Positions 55,093-61,733 of a stretch of 64,000 bases of DNA are shown here, piece after piece. Within the stretch, counting starts at the first letter, position 1. Every line of letters starts with the position of its first letter. A program made the position numbers and the translations under genes. This DNA comes from an uncultured Chitinophagaceae bacterium (lineage in GTDB: Bacteria > Bacteroidota > Bacteroidia > Chitinophagales > Chitinophagaceae), in NCBI GenBank assembly GCA_937907395.1, contig CALCII010000016.1:1-64000 (forward strand). The letters are read 5' to 3'. The notes beneath the pieces were generated by a model, which saw nothing but the letters and a program-made list of their open reading frames with translations, had not been told where the DNA came from and did not search any database.

Positions 55093-55254
55093 TTAAATCA
55101 AATCCAGGGCCTTAGCCAGATAATAACAGATGAAGGGTAATGTAGCAGTTATAAAATTAGCCAGGGGGCTAAAATAGAGTACAAAAAAAGCCGCTACAGA
55201 AACAAAAAAAAGAATCCAGGAGATGAGAGAAGATTTTTTCTGAGTTTGTTCCAT
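55093..55254 (-). CDS. 53-residue double-pass small membrane protein
   Basis: ATG at 55254, stop at 55093. A short charged start (MEQTQKKSS) is followed by two hydrophobic stretches (about 10-28 and 31-48) ending LAKALDLI. It is read from the sequence; it is too short for most gene callers. Support: a shared terminator at its 3' end, a TATTTTCG box upstream, and a related, decayed copy at 51215. No family recognised. Confidence 0.55.
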   Translation of the reverse strand: MEQTQKKSSLISWILFFVSVAAFFVLYFSPLANFITATLPFICYYLAKALDLI

Positions 55255-55347
55255 CTTGATATTTTTTTGCGAAAATAAGGCATGAGAACGAATTTTCTAC
55301 ATTTTATACAGAAGGTGTGAAAAAAACGTTGCGCCCAACCCTAATTT

Positions 55348-55379
55348 TTTGTTTTGTATCTGTTCTGTTACTAATTTAG
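55348..55379 (+). promoter_or_regulatory. Promoter of the YqaE-like gene
   Basis: TTTG at 55348-55351, a 20-base spacer and TAATTTAG at 55372-55379 fit the Bacteroidota consensus with one mismatch. The ATG follows 25 bases later. Confidence 0.55.
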
Positions 55380-55404
55380 ATTTTATTCACTAAACATTTA
55401 GACT

Positions 55405-55842
55405 ATGAGAAAATTCTCCTTGTTAGTAGTTGCACTTCTTTTTGCAACTTCACTTTTAAATGCGGCAGGCATGATGTATGTGCCCGCAGCTACTTCTGAA
55501 AATGCTGCTGTTGTGCCTTCCAAGCAATCTGTTGAAAAGTTCCTGAGCCTCACACCCGCAAAAGTTCAGGAAATGACGGGTAAAAAAATGACCCTGAAAG
55601 AAAAAATTGCTTTTAAACTGGCACAGTCAAAAGTGAAAAAGCAAATGAAAAAAGGCGGTGGTTCCGACATTCCTAAAGGTGTTTATATTTTGCTTGCCTT
55701 TTTTGGTCTTGCCTGGATTGCAATGGGTATAATGGATAACTGGAGTGGTAATAACTGGTGGGTAAACCTGATTCTTACCTTTCTCTTCTGGTTGCCTGGT
55801 TTTATCCATGCACTGATCAAAATGAAAGACTATTATAATTAA
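55405..55842 (+). CDS. Exported YqaE/Pmp3-like membrane protein
   Basis: 145 residues: a signal peptide (about 1-21), the conserved segment FLSLTPAKVQEMTGKKMTLK plus basic residues, and a C-terminal YqaE/Pmp3 domain of two membrane helices (GVYILLAFFGLAW, then NLILTFLFWLPGFIHALI). Pmp3 proteins are linked to membrane potential and salt or cold stress. The paralogue at 50579 shares the middle segment but has other helices. It adjoins the two-component module and may be one of its targets. Confidence 0.8.
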   Translation: MRKFSLLVVALLFATSLLNAAGMMYVPAATSENAAVVPSKQSVEKFLSLTPAKVQEMTGKKMTLKEKIAFKLAQSKVKKQMKKGGGSDIPKGVYILLAFFGLAWIAMGIMDNWSGNNWWVNLILTFLFWLPGFIHALIKMKDYYN

Positions 55843-55868
55843 TAGTAATATTGTTACATAAAATTTAT

Positions 55869-55897
55869 AAAACTGCCCCGGTGGCAGTTTTATTTTT
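55869..55897 (+). terminator. Intrinsic terminator
   Basis: AAAACTGCC (55869-55877) pairs with GGCAGTTTT (55883-55891), followed by ATTTTT. It ends the YqaE-like gene just before the cupin gene at 55909. Confidence 0.75.
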
Positions 55898-55908
55898 ATC
55901 AGACACTA

Positions 55909-56397
55909 ATGAAAGAAGAAACTTTAAAACGTATACAAAGTCAGCTCACTGAGGATGGCTTTCTGATTCACTCATTCGACTTTGACCGTCCCTGGGGTGG
56001 TTTTTTTGTAATCGATGAAAATCAGTCAGATCTGTTTATCGAAACTTATTTTCCAACCTATAAGAAAGAAGAATTGATGTTGGGGAATAAGCTAAGCCCC
56101 AAAATTCTGGTTGTGGCTCCGGATAAACGCCTTTCCTGGCAATATCATAACCGCCGTGCCGAGATCTGGCGTGTGGTGGAAGGAGAAGTGGGAGTGGTGA
56201 TGAGTGATACCGATGAAGAGAATGAATTGAATTTATTTGAACCCGGTGAAATAATTGTACTGGCAAGGGGAGAAAGGCATCGGCTCGTAGGTTTATCAGA
56301 TTGGGGCGTTATTGCAGAAATATGGCAACATACTGATCCTGAAAACCCGTCTGATGAATCAGATATCATCAGGTTGCAGGACGATTTCGGCCGTTGA
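55909..56397 (+). CDS. Cupin protein, mannose-6-phosphate isomerase type II-like
   Basis: 162 residues with a single cupin fold. DRPWGGFFVIDE at the start and the barrel motifs LSWQYHNRRAEIWRVVEGEVGV, then PGEIIVLARGERHRL, match the C-terminal (type II phosphomannose isomerase) cupin, with His/Glu metal ligands. There is no guanylyltransferase domain. It could isomerise a sugar phosphate or only bind one. The terminator just upstream suggests a separate promoter, though none is clear. Confidence 0.78.
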   Translation: MKEETLKRIQSQLTEDGFLIHSFDFDRPWGGFFVIDENQSDLFIETYFPTYKKEELMLGNKLSPKILVVAPDKRLSWQYHNRRAEIWRVVEGEVGVVMSDTDEENELNLFEPGEIIVLARGERHRLVGLSDWGVIAEIWQHTDPENPSDESDIIRLQDDFGR

Positions 56398-56462
56398 TCG
56401 CAGTTCAGCCGTTTTATATGAAAGATATTCCTTAATTTAAAGCATATAAAACGATTGTCTGT

Positions 56463-56891
56463 ATGAGAAAAGTATCGCACATCCTCAGCCGTAAAAGCGT
56501 TGCTGTAATAACTGTTACACCCGATTTGCCCGTTATCAATGCACTTCAGCTGATGGCCGATAAAAATATCGGTTCCGTAATGGTAATGGATGGTGAAGAG
56601 TATTTGGGTATCATGACAGAACGTGATTATGCCCGTAAGGTAATTCTCAAAGGCCATTCATCCACAGAAACACTGGTGAAGGAAATTATGTCAACCGGGC
56701 TTCCCCGTATCACTCCCGATAATTCCATCGAAACATGTATGCATATTATGAGTGATAATAATATCCGTTACCTGCCTGTCTTTGAAAACGACAAAGTATG
56801 TGGTATTATATCCATCAATGATATTGTTACAGAAACCATCCGTTCGCAAAAGGAAACCATCGAACAGTTGCACAATTATATTAATTCTTAA
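56463..56891 (+). CDS. Stand-alone CBS-pair protein
   Basis: 142 residues forming two CBS motifs: about 8-60 (VITVTPDLPVINALQLM, then GIMTERDYARK) and about 75-135 (RITPDNSIETCMHIM, then GIISINDIV). CBS pairs bind adenine nucleotides and sense energy state or regulate a partner. No catalytic domain is fused. Partner unknown. Confidence 0.9.
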   Translation: MRKVSHILSRKSVAVITVTPDLPVINALQLMADKNIGSVMVMDGEEYLGIMTERDYARKVILKGHSSTETLVKEIMSTGLPRITPDNSIETCMHIMSDNNIRYLPVFENDKVCGIISINDIVTETIRSQKETIEQLHNYINS

Positions 56892-56934
56892 CAGCACCAT
56901 TTTATAAACGGCTTCTGAGCCATACAGGTTTCTG

Positions 56935-56942
56935 TACCTTTG
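56935..56942 (+). promoter_or_regulatory. -7 promoter element of the ABC exporter gene
   Basis: TACCTTTG lies six bases before ATG 56949 and overlaps an alternative TTG start at 56940, which supports the later start. Confidence 0.5.
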
Positions 56943-56948
56943 CCGGGC

Positions 56949-58784
56949 ATGAAACATCTCGCAGCATTGCACAAGTATTTCTGGAAGTACCGTCTCCGGT
57001 TGTTCCTTGGAATGGTATTTATTTTTGCTTCCAACTATTTTGCTGTATTAGCCCCCCAGCTTACTGGTTTTATCATAGACATGGTGCAGCAACATTTGCC
57101 CGGCTACCAGGCAAAAGCCACCAAAACATATAATGATCCTTTTATCACCCGTATTACAGCTGCCATACTTCAACTTCGGTTGTCCTTTACCGGTATTGTT
57201 GCTTTGTGTGGAGTAGTCTTACTGGTACTGGCTGTTCTGAGAGGTTTGTTTATGTTCTTTATGCGGCAAACGATTATTGTTATGAGCCGGCATATTGAGT
57301 TTGATCAGAAGAGTGAGGTTTTTGCACATTATCAGAAACTGGATACACAATTTTATAAGACGCATGAAACTGGCGATCTTATGAACCGCATGGCAGAAGA
57401 TGTAAGCAGGGTGCGTATGTACACAGGCCCGGCAGTAATGTATCTCATTAACCTGCTGGCATTGATTTCGCTCAGTGTATTTTATATGGTAAAGAAGAAT
57501 GCAGAATTGTCTCTGTATGTATTAGCGCCTTTGCCCATTCTTGCGATTACTATTTATTTCGTCAATACCATCATCAACCGTAAAAGTGAGGAAGTACAGC
57601 AACGTTTATCTTCCCTTACTACCAATGCCCAGCAATCGTACTCAGGTATACGGGTAATCAAATCCTTTGTGCAGGAACAGAATATGCTTTCTTTCTTTAA
57701 GGAAAACAGTGAAGGTTACCGCCGCAGTGCAATGAGTTTATTTAAAACAGAAGCTGTTTATTTTCCAACAATGGCATTAGTGATTGGCGTCAGTACTTTA
57801 CTCGTGATATTGATGGGCGGTTTGTCCTATATCAAAGGAGAAATTCAGTTTGGCGATATGGCTGCTTTCATAATGTACCTCACCATGCTCACATTTCCTG
57901 TAAGTGCTATTGGATGGGTGGCAAGTACCATACAGCGGGCAGCAGCTTCTCAAAAAAGGCTTAACGAATTTCTGAACACAGAACCGGCTGTGAATGTAGA
58001 GTCTTCAACCATACAACAAAAAGTAAACGGAGCAATATCATTCACTAATGTAACGTTCACCTATCCCCATACCGGCATTACTGCATTAAAAGATTTTAAC
58101 CTGGAGATTAAACCGGGCGAAAAAATTGCCATCATCGGCAGAACAGGTTCCGGCAAATCAACTGTAGCGCAACTTCTGTTACGATTTTACGATGTAACTG
58201 AGGGCCTGATTTCAATTGATGGAACGCCCGTATCCAGACTGGATTTGAAACATTACAGAAACCAGGTAAGCTATGTGCCACAGGATGTTTTTTTATTCAG
58301 TGATTCTGTTGCCAACAACATTGCATTCGTTACAACAGAAGTGGATCAGCATGCAGTAGCTGCGGCTGCGAAAAGAGCTGTGGTTGATAAAGATATTGAA
58401 GGCTTTTCATCAGGTTACCAAACCATGGTGGGCGAGCGGGGGGTAACCTTGAGTGGCGGACAAAAACAACGGATTTCAATTGCCCGTGCCATTATGAAAG
58501 ATCCGGCATTGCTTATTCTTGATGATTGTCTCAATGCCGTCGACTCCCGTACAGAAGCTGCGATTCTGGAACAACTGAATGATTTTCTGAAAGACAAAAC
58601 GGCTATCATCATAACTCACCGCATTTTCTCCCTCTTGCAGTTCGACCGGATTGTAGTGCTGGATGGAGGTAAAATAGCCGAACAAGGTACCCACCAGGAA
58701 CTGTTGGAAAGGGGCAGGTTATACACTTCGCTCTACAACCAGCAACAGTTGGAGGAGGATGAAAATGGAGCTGTAAATAAATAA
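56949..58784 (+). CDS. ABC exporter, fused membrane and ATPase domains
   Basis: 611 residues, a half-transporter that works as a dimer (MsbA/MdlB type). Six membrane helices lie in residues about 15-320. The ATPase has Walker A GRTGSGKST, Q-loop YVPQDVF, signature LSGGQKQR, Walker B LLILDDCLNAVD and switch His in IITHR. The Walker B ends in Asp-Cys where Asp-Glu is usual (ILDDC rather than ILDDS/E), so the catalytic base position should be aligned with care. Substrate unknown; lipids or drugs are the common choices for the family. Confidence 0.92.
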   Translation: MKHLAALHKYFWKYRLRLFLGMVFIFASNYFAVLAPQLTGFIIDMVQQHLPGYQAKATKTYNDPFITRITAAILQLRLSFTGIVALCGVVLLVLAVLRGLFMFFMRQTIIVMSRHIEFDQKSEVFAHYQKLDTQFYKTHETGDLMNRMAEDVSRVRMYTGPAVMYLINLLALISLSVFYMVKKNAELSLYVLAPLPILAITIYFVNTIINRKSEEVQQRLSSLTTNAQQSYSGIRVIKSFVQEQNMLSFFKENSEGYRRSAMSLFKTEAVYFPTMALVIGVSTLLVILMGGLSYIKGEIQFGDMAAFIMYLTMLTFPVSAIGWVASTIQRAAASQKRLNEFLNTEPAVNVESSTIQQKVNGAISFTNVTFTYPHTGITALKDFNLEIKPGEKIAIIGRTGSGKSTVAQLLLRFYDVTEGLISIDGTPVSRLDLKHYRNQVSYVPQDVFLFSDSVANNIAFVTTEVDQHAVAAAAKRAVVDKDIEGFSSGYQTMVGERGVTLSGGQKQRISIARAIMKDPALLILDDCLNAVDSRTEAAILEQLNDFLKDKTAIIITHRIFSLLQFDRIVVLDGGKIAEQGTHQELLERGRLYTSLYNQQQLEEDENGAVNK

Positions 58785-58803
58785 TTAACAGGGTTTTACG
58801 AAA

Positions 58804-58835
58804 ATTTTGAAAAATGGAAAAGAAATCTATCTTTG
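58804..58835 (+). promoter_or_regulatory. Promoter of the DUF3276 gene
   Basis: TTTTG (58805-58809), an 18-base spacer and TATCTTTG (58828-58835) fit the consensus; the start codon follows 40 bases later. Confidence 0.7.
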
Positions 58836-58875
58836 TCGCTGTTTAAAAAGCTTTGTATCATTAAAAACTTAAACT

Positions 58876-59322
58876 GTGGCGTACGAAAATAACGACAAAC
58901 GGATGGAGAGTATTTACAGCAAACGAATCCGTGCTGGCAAAAGAAGGACTTATTTCTTTGATGTAAGGTCTACTCGTGGTAATGATTATTATCTCACTAT
59001 TACAGAGAGCCGTAAGCGTTTTACAGGAGAAGGTTACGACAGACATAAAATCTTCCTGTACAAAGAAGATTTCAATAAGTTTATTAAAGGGTTAAATGAA
59101 GCGGTTGATTATGTGAAAACAGAATTAATGCCCGACTTCGATTTTGATGCATTCAATCATGAAGATGCTCCTTCTTCTGGTGATGATCAGTATTCAGAGA
59201 ATACAAGCCAGGCACCTGTTTCTGTAGCTACGCCAGCTCCTGCACCAGCGCCAGAAGCTCCGGTTGCTGATGATTCATCTGCGGCATCATCTGGTGCTAC
59301 AGAAGAAGTTGAAAAATGGTAA
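58876..59322 (+). CDS. PUR-alpha-like nucleic acid binding protein (DUF3276)
   Basis: 148 residues. The PUR domain (about 10-90) includes ESIYSKRIRAGKRRTYFFDVRST and YYLTITESRKRF, the known family core, followed by an acidic, Pro/Ala-rich tail. It begins at GTG 58876; the next ATG (58903) would cut the conserved start. Family members in Bacteroidota and Borrelia bind single-stranded DNA or RNA. Single gene with its own promoter and terminator. Confidence 0.92.
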   Translation: MAYENNDKRMESIYSKRIRAGKRRTYFFDVRSTRGNDYYLTITESRKRFTGEGYDRHKIFLYKEDFNKFIKGLNEAVDYVKTELMPDFDFDAFNHEDAPSSGDDQYSENTSQAPVSVATPAPAPAPEAPVADDSSAASSGATEEVEKW

Positions 59323-59346
59323 TCATTACTAACTGTATACAATAAG

Positions 59347-59373
59347 AAAACCCTCCGATTGGAGGGTTTTTCT
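59347..59373. terminator. Bidirectional intrinsic terminator
   Basis: AAAACCCTCC (59347-59356) pairs with GGAGGGTTTT (59361-59370) around GATT, with T runs on both sides. It lies between the converging DUF3276 and protease genes and can end both. Confidence 0.9.
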
Positions 59374-59396
59374 TTATCAGATTCTTTCGCTCAGGA

Positions 59397-60497
59397 TTAG
59401 TACACATTCACCATGAATACATAGTCCTGAATCTTCTTGACTTGTTGTGTCTTATCCATTCCTTTCACCGAAGAATTGGATGGTAATTTCAGGTTTTGAT
59501 AAGCCTCATCATTCTTCTTCAAATCGTTAATCACCTGGATGATATATTTCGATTGGATGGCAAAAACCACACCTTCCGATTGTGTTTCTCTTGTACTCAG
59601 GATACCAATGATTTCTCCATTACGGTTAAAAACAGGTCCGCCACTATTACCGGGATTGGCAGCAACGGCAATCTGGCAACTTAAGGTATCTCCGTTAAAA
59701 CCGGTGTGAGAACTCAGATAACCTTCACCGTATACAAACTTGTTGTCAGGATAACCCAATGTAAAGATCGGTTCAGCAATATCTGTTGACGATTTACGGA
59801 TGCCGTAAGGAAGAGTGGAAAGCGGTTTGAAATCGGCATCTTCAATCTTCAGGATAGCGATGTCTCTTTCATCATCCACTTTCACGATCTGTACACGGAA
59901 TTGCTCTCCTTTATTATTCGAGATAATAACACCTTTGGCTCCACGCACCACGTGTGCATTGGTAACCAGGTATCCTTTCGCATCAACTATAAATGCAGAT
60001 CCGCCGGATTTAATACGGGTACCAGGGGCCAGCTTGTCTTTAACAGAACTGATTTGGGTATCCTGCATCCGTTGTTTGGTTTCAAGAACGAAAACTTTGT
60101 TAGCCAGTTCCTGAACCTGCTTACTGTTATTCTTGGGAGCCAGTAAAAGAGTCATGCCACTCACACTGAGGGCAGTAATACCAGCAATTGACGCAGCTAT
60201 AGAAGCAATACGCTTATAACGTTTCCACAGGTTTACAACCCGGGCAGTACGTGTGAGTTCTTCGGAACGGATAGCGCCAGACTCGCTCAGGTGATTGTGC
60301 ACTTCGTGCAGAGAGTGTTTTAATTCCCTCACACCACCATAATGTTCCAATTCCTGTAAAAAGAAAGAATGTTCAACAACCAGCTGGTCTACCTCAGGAT
60401 TTGACTCCCTCAGGTGTTCAAACTGTCTTTTTTCATCGGCATTCATTTCTCCCTTCAGGTAACGCTCTGTCGCATCCAGCAATAAAATTTCATTCAT
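59397..60497 (-). CDS. Anti-sigma-like membrane protein fused to a trypsin-like (S1C) protease
   Basis: 366 residues from ATG 60497, one base after the sigma factor stop (TGA-G-ATG), so the two are translationally coupled. Residues about 1-45 (ATERYLKGEMNADEKRQFEHL, then SNPEVDQLV) follow the helical pattern of anti-sigma factor N-termini. A membrane helix lies at about 96-119. The periplasmic part is a trypsin-like serine protease with His182 (TNAHVV), Asp212 (DERDIAILKI) and Ser285 (NPGNSGGPVF); oxyanion GNSGG is intact. There is no PDZ domain. It probably binds the sigma factor in the cytoplasm and links that to a periplasmic proteolytic signal. Anti-sigma activity is inferred from pattern and gene order. 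Confidence 0.82.
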   Translation of the reverse strand: MNEILLLDATERYLKGEMNADEKRQFEHLRESNPEVDQLVVEHSFFLQELEHYGGVRELKHSLHEVHNHLSESGAIRSEELTRTARVVNLWKRYKRIASIAASIAGITALSVSGMTLLLAPKNNSKQVQELANKVFVLETKQRMQDTQISSVKDKLAPGTRIKSGGSAFIVDAKGYLVTNAHVVRGAKGVIISNNKGEQFRVQIVKVDDERDIAILKIEDADFKPLSTLPYGIRKSSTDIAEPIFTLGYPDNKFVYGEGYLSSHTGFNGDTLSCQIAVAANPGNSGGPVFNRNGEIIGILSTRETQSEGVVFAIQSKYIIQVINDLKKNDEAYQNLKLPSNSSVKGMDKTQQVKKIQDYVFMVNVY

Positions 60498-60498
60498 C

Positions 60499-61065
60499 TC
60501 AGTTACCGTTTTTATATTGAGCAAAGAATAATTTCTTCAGCCTCATTAAGCATTTATACTTCTGGTTCTTTGCATTATCAGCATTGGTATAACCAAAACT
60601 TTCTGCGATTTCCTGCATCTGCTTCTTGTGAACATAATACGCTTCGAGTAAGCTTTTGCAGGGTTCTCCCAAATGGGAAAGTACTTTATCCATCAACCCA
60701 AACGCCTCATTTCTCCGTTCCTGTTCTTCCAGTTCTTCTTCCACGGGTACCGTATCTTCCAGGCTTTCCACAGTGGTCCCAAAACGCTGAAGTTGTTGTA
60801 ACTTCTTGAGCCATAGCCTTCTGCAAACAGAATAAAGGTAAGTTTTGATCTTACAATTCAGTTCAAATGTGCCGGAACAAGCTTTTTCGTAAAGCAAAAT
60901 CATTGCTTCCTGAAAAATATCCCTTGCATCATCGGCAGATCCGTTATTATTTAAAATAAAGGACTGTACCACACCATAATTCTGTTCATAGAGCGATTCT
61001 ATTGCCTTCCGGTCGTTCCGGGCCAATCCATCTAATAATTCCAGTTCTGAAGCTTCGGGTTTCAA
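60499..61065 (-). CDS. ECF-type sigma-70 family sigma factor
   Basis: 188 residues with sigma region 2 (ARDIFQEAMILLYEKACSG, then KTYLYSVCRRLWLKKL) and region 4 (EAYYVHKKQMQEIAESFGYTNADNAKN). Regions 1 and 3 are absent, as in ECF sigmas. The start is TTG 61065: an in-frame TAA lies four codons upstream and the next Met is inside region 2. The start is only 11 bases from a TATTAAAT box, so the mRNA is nearly leaderless. First gene of an operon with the anti-sigma/protease fusion; a GGGTTAC-N16-TATTAA promoter is shared with the divergent lipoprotein gene. Confidence 0.92.
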   Translation of the reverse strand: MKPEASELELLDGLARNDRKAIESLYEQNYGVVQSFILNNNGSADDARDIFQEAMILLYEKACSGTFELNCKIKTYLYSVCRRLWLKKLQQLQRFGTTVESLEDTVPVEEELEEQERRNEAFGLMDKVLSHLGEPCKSLLEAYYVHKKQMQEIAESFGYTNADNAKNQKYKCLMRLKKLFFAQYKNGN

Positions 61066-61075
61066 TGTCTCTGAT

Positions 61076-61106
61076 ATTTAATACTGTAATGGCAAAATTG
61101 TAACCC
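61076..61106 (-). promoter_or_regulatory. Candidate ECF-sigma promoter of the sigma factor operon
   Basis: On the minus strand, GGGTTAC (61106-61100), 16 bases, TATTAAAT (61083-61076). It lacks the TAnnTTTG form of the housekeeping promoters in this window. The divergent lipoprotein gene has the same two elements. Confidence 0.6.
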
Positions 61107-61139
61107 AAAAGGGGGTTAAAAAAATTTTTTTTAAAAGTA

Positions 61140-61170
61140 GGGTTACTTTTTGGGTCACCCGGGTATTAAT
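61140..61170 (+). promoter_or_regulatory. Candidate ECF-sigma promoter of the lipoprotein gene
   Basis: GGGTTAC (61140-61146), 17 bases, TATTAAT (61164-61170), 38 bases before the lipoprotein ATG. A second, similar heptamer GGGTCAC lies within the spacer (61152-61158). Confidence 0.6.
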
Positions 61171-61208
61171 CCTTGATAATTATCTTAAACTTTTAAAAAA
61201 TCAAAAGA

Positions 61209-61394
61209 ATGAAAAAGGTTTTATTAGCGTTCGCTATCCTCGGTTTCGTAGCATGTAACAATGAAGGTGAAAAAACAGAAGCTACTGATACAGCTGCTGT
61301 TGCTCCTGCTGTTGATACTACAGCTCCTGCTGCAGTTGACACAACTAAAGCTGACACTACAGCTGCTCCTGCTGCTGACACTACTAAGAAGTAA
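61209..61394 (+). CDS. Small Ala/Thr/Asp-rich lipoprotein
   Basis: 61 residues. The signal sequence MKKVLLAFAILGFVAC ends in a lipobox (GFVAC, Cys16). The mature part is a low-complexity stretch with repeated DTTA/AAPA/DTTK units and no fold. Divergent from the sigma factor with a matching promoter, it may be a regulon member, for example a envelope-stress lipoprotein. No family recognised. Other reading frames over it are artefacts of its repeats. Confidence 0.7.
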   Translation: MKKVLLAFAILGFVACNNEGEKTEATDTAAVAPAVDTTAPAAVDTTKADTTAAPAADTTKK

Positions 61395-61491
61395 TCTTAG
61401 AAGAAGGGCTATAGTGAAGAGTGATGATCCCAGCTTGCGGGTAGAGAACGTGTCCTTTTAAAAATTTTCATATGGCAAGCAATCGTTAACG

Positions 61492-61520
61492 GCCGTTCCA
61501 TTCCTGGAATGGCTTTTTTC
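61492..61520 (+). terminator. Intrinsic terminator
   Basis: GCCGTTCC (61492-61499) pairs with GGAATGGC (61507-61514, one G-T pair), followed by TTTTTT. It ends the lipoprotein transcript and separates it from the pheA leader. Confidence 0.8.
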
Positions 61521-61546
61521 TTTTCTTTTTTTTGCGGGCTAACACT

Positions 61547-61575
61547 TGTTGTGTAAAAAGCCTTCTTTATATTTG
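61547..61575 (+). promoter_or_regulatory. Promoter of the pheA operon
   Basis: TTG (61547-61549), an 18-base spacer and TATATTTG (61568-61575). The leader peptide ATG follows eight bases later. Confidence 0.75.
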
Positions 61576-61582
61576 AACTGCT

Positions 61583-61675
61583 ATGACACAATTCAAAGGC
61601 TACCGTTGGTTTTATTTTTACTTCTTTTATTTTAAAATGAAGCCGGGAATGCTTTTGTTGACTGTGAACAGGTAA
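61583..61675 (+). CDS. Phe/Tyr-rich leader peptide of the pheA operon
   Basis: A 30-residue leader (MTQFKGYRWFYFYFFYFKMK, then PGMLLLTVNR). Codons 9-17 read W-F-Y-F-Y-F-F-Y-F, a run of eight Phe/Tyr codons (61610-61633) after a Trp. It is followed by a perfect terminator and then pheA, so it is a classical attenuation leader. A ribosome stalled in the run for lack of charged Phe- or Tyr-tRNA would allow transcription into pheA-tyrA. Confidence 0.9.
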   Translation: MTQFKGYRWFYFYFFYFKMKPGMLLLTVNR

Positions 61676-61728
61676 TTAAAAAATCTCAACATAAGAATCC
61701 CGGCCAAAAGGTCGGGATTCTCTTTTTT
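61642..61728 (+). promoter_or_regulatory. Transcription attenuator of the pheA operon
   Basis: The terminator stem is AGAATCCCGGCC (61694-61705) with GGTCGGGATTCT (61710-61721, one G-T pair), loop AAAA, then CTTTTTT (61722-61728), ending six bases before pheA. The competing antiterminator is GCCGGGA (61642-61648), near the end of the leader ORF, which can pair with TCCCGGC (61698-61704) in the terminator's 5' arm. A ribosome at the leader stop (61673-61675) would cover 61642-61648 region's downstream part and block it, leaving the terminator. Confidence 0.85.
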
Positions 61729-61733
61729 ACGAT

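Noticed and set aside
56949..58784. Complete dead ABC ATPase due to the Walker B ending
   Set aside because: Walker A, Q-loop, signature and H-switch are intact and many exporters tolerate variation after the Walker B Asp; loss of activity cannot be claimed from sequence alone.
61193..61461. Other-frame Leu- or Ala-rich ORFs over the lipoprotein gene
   Set aside because: Low-complexity shadows of its DTTA/AAPA repeats; only the lipobox frame has a promoter and start.
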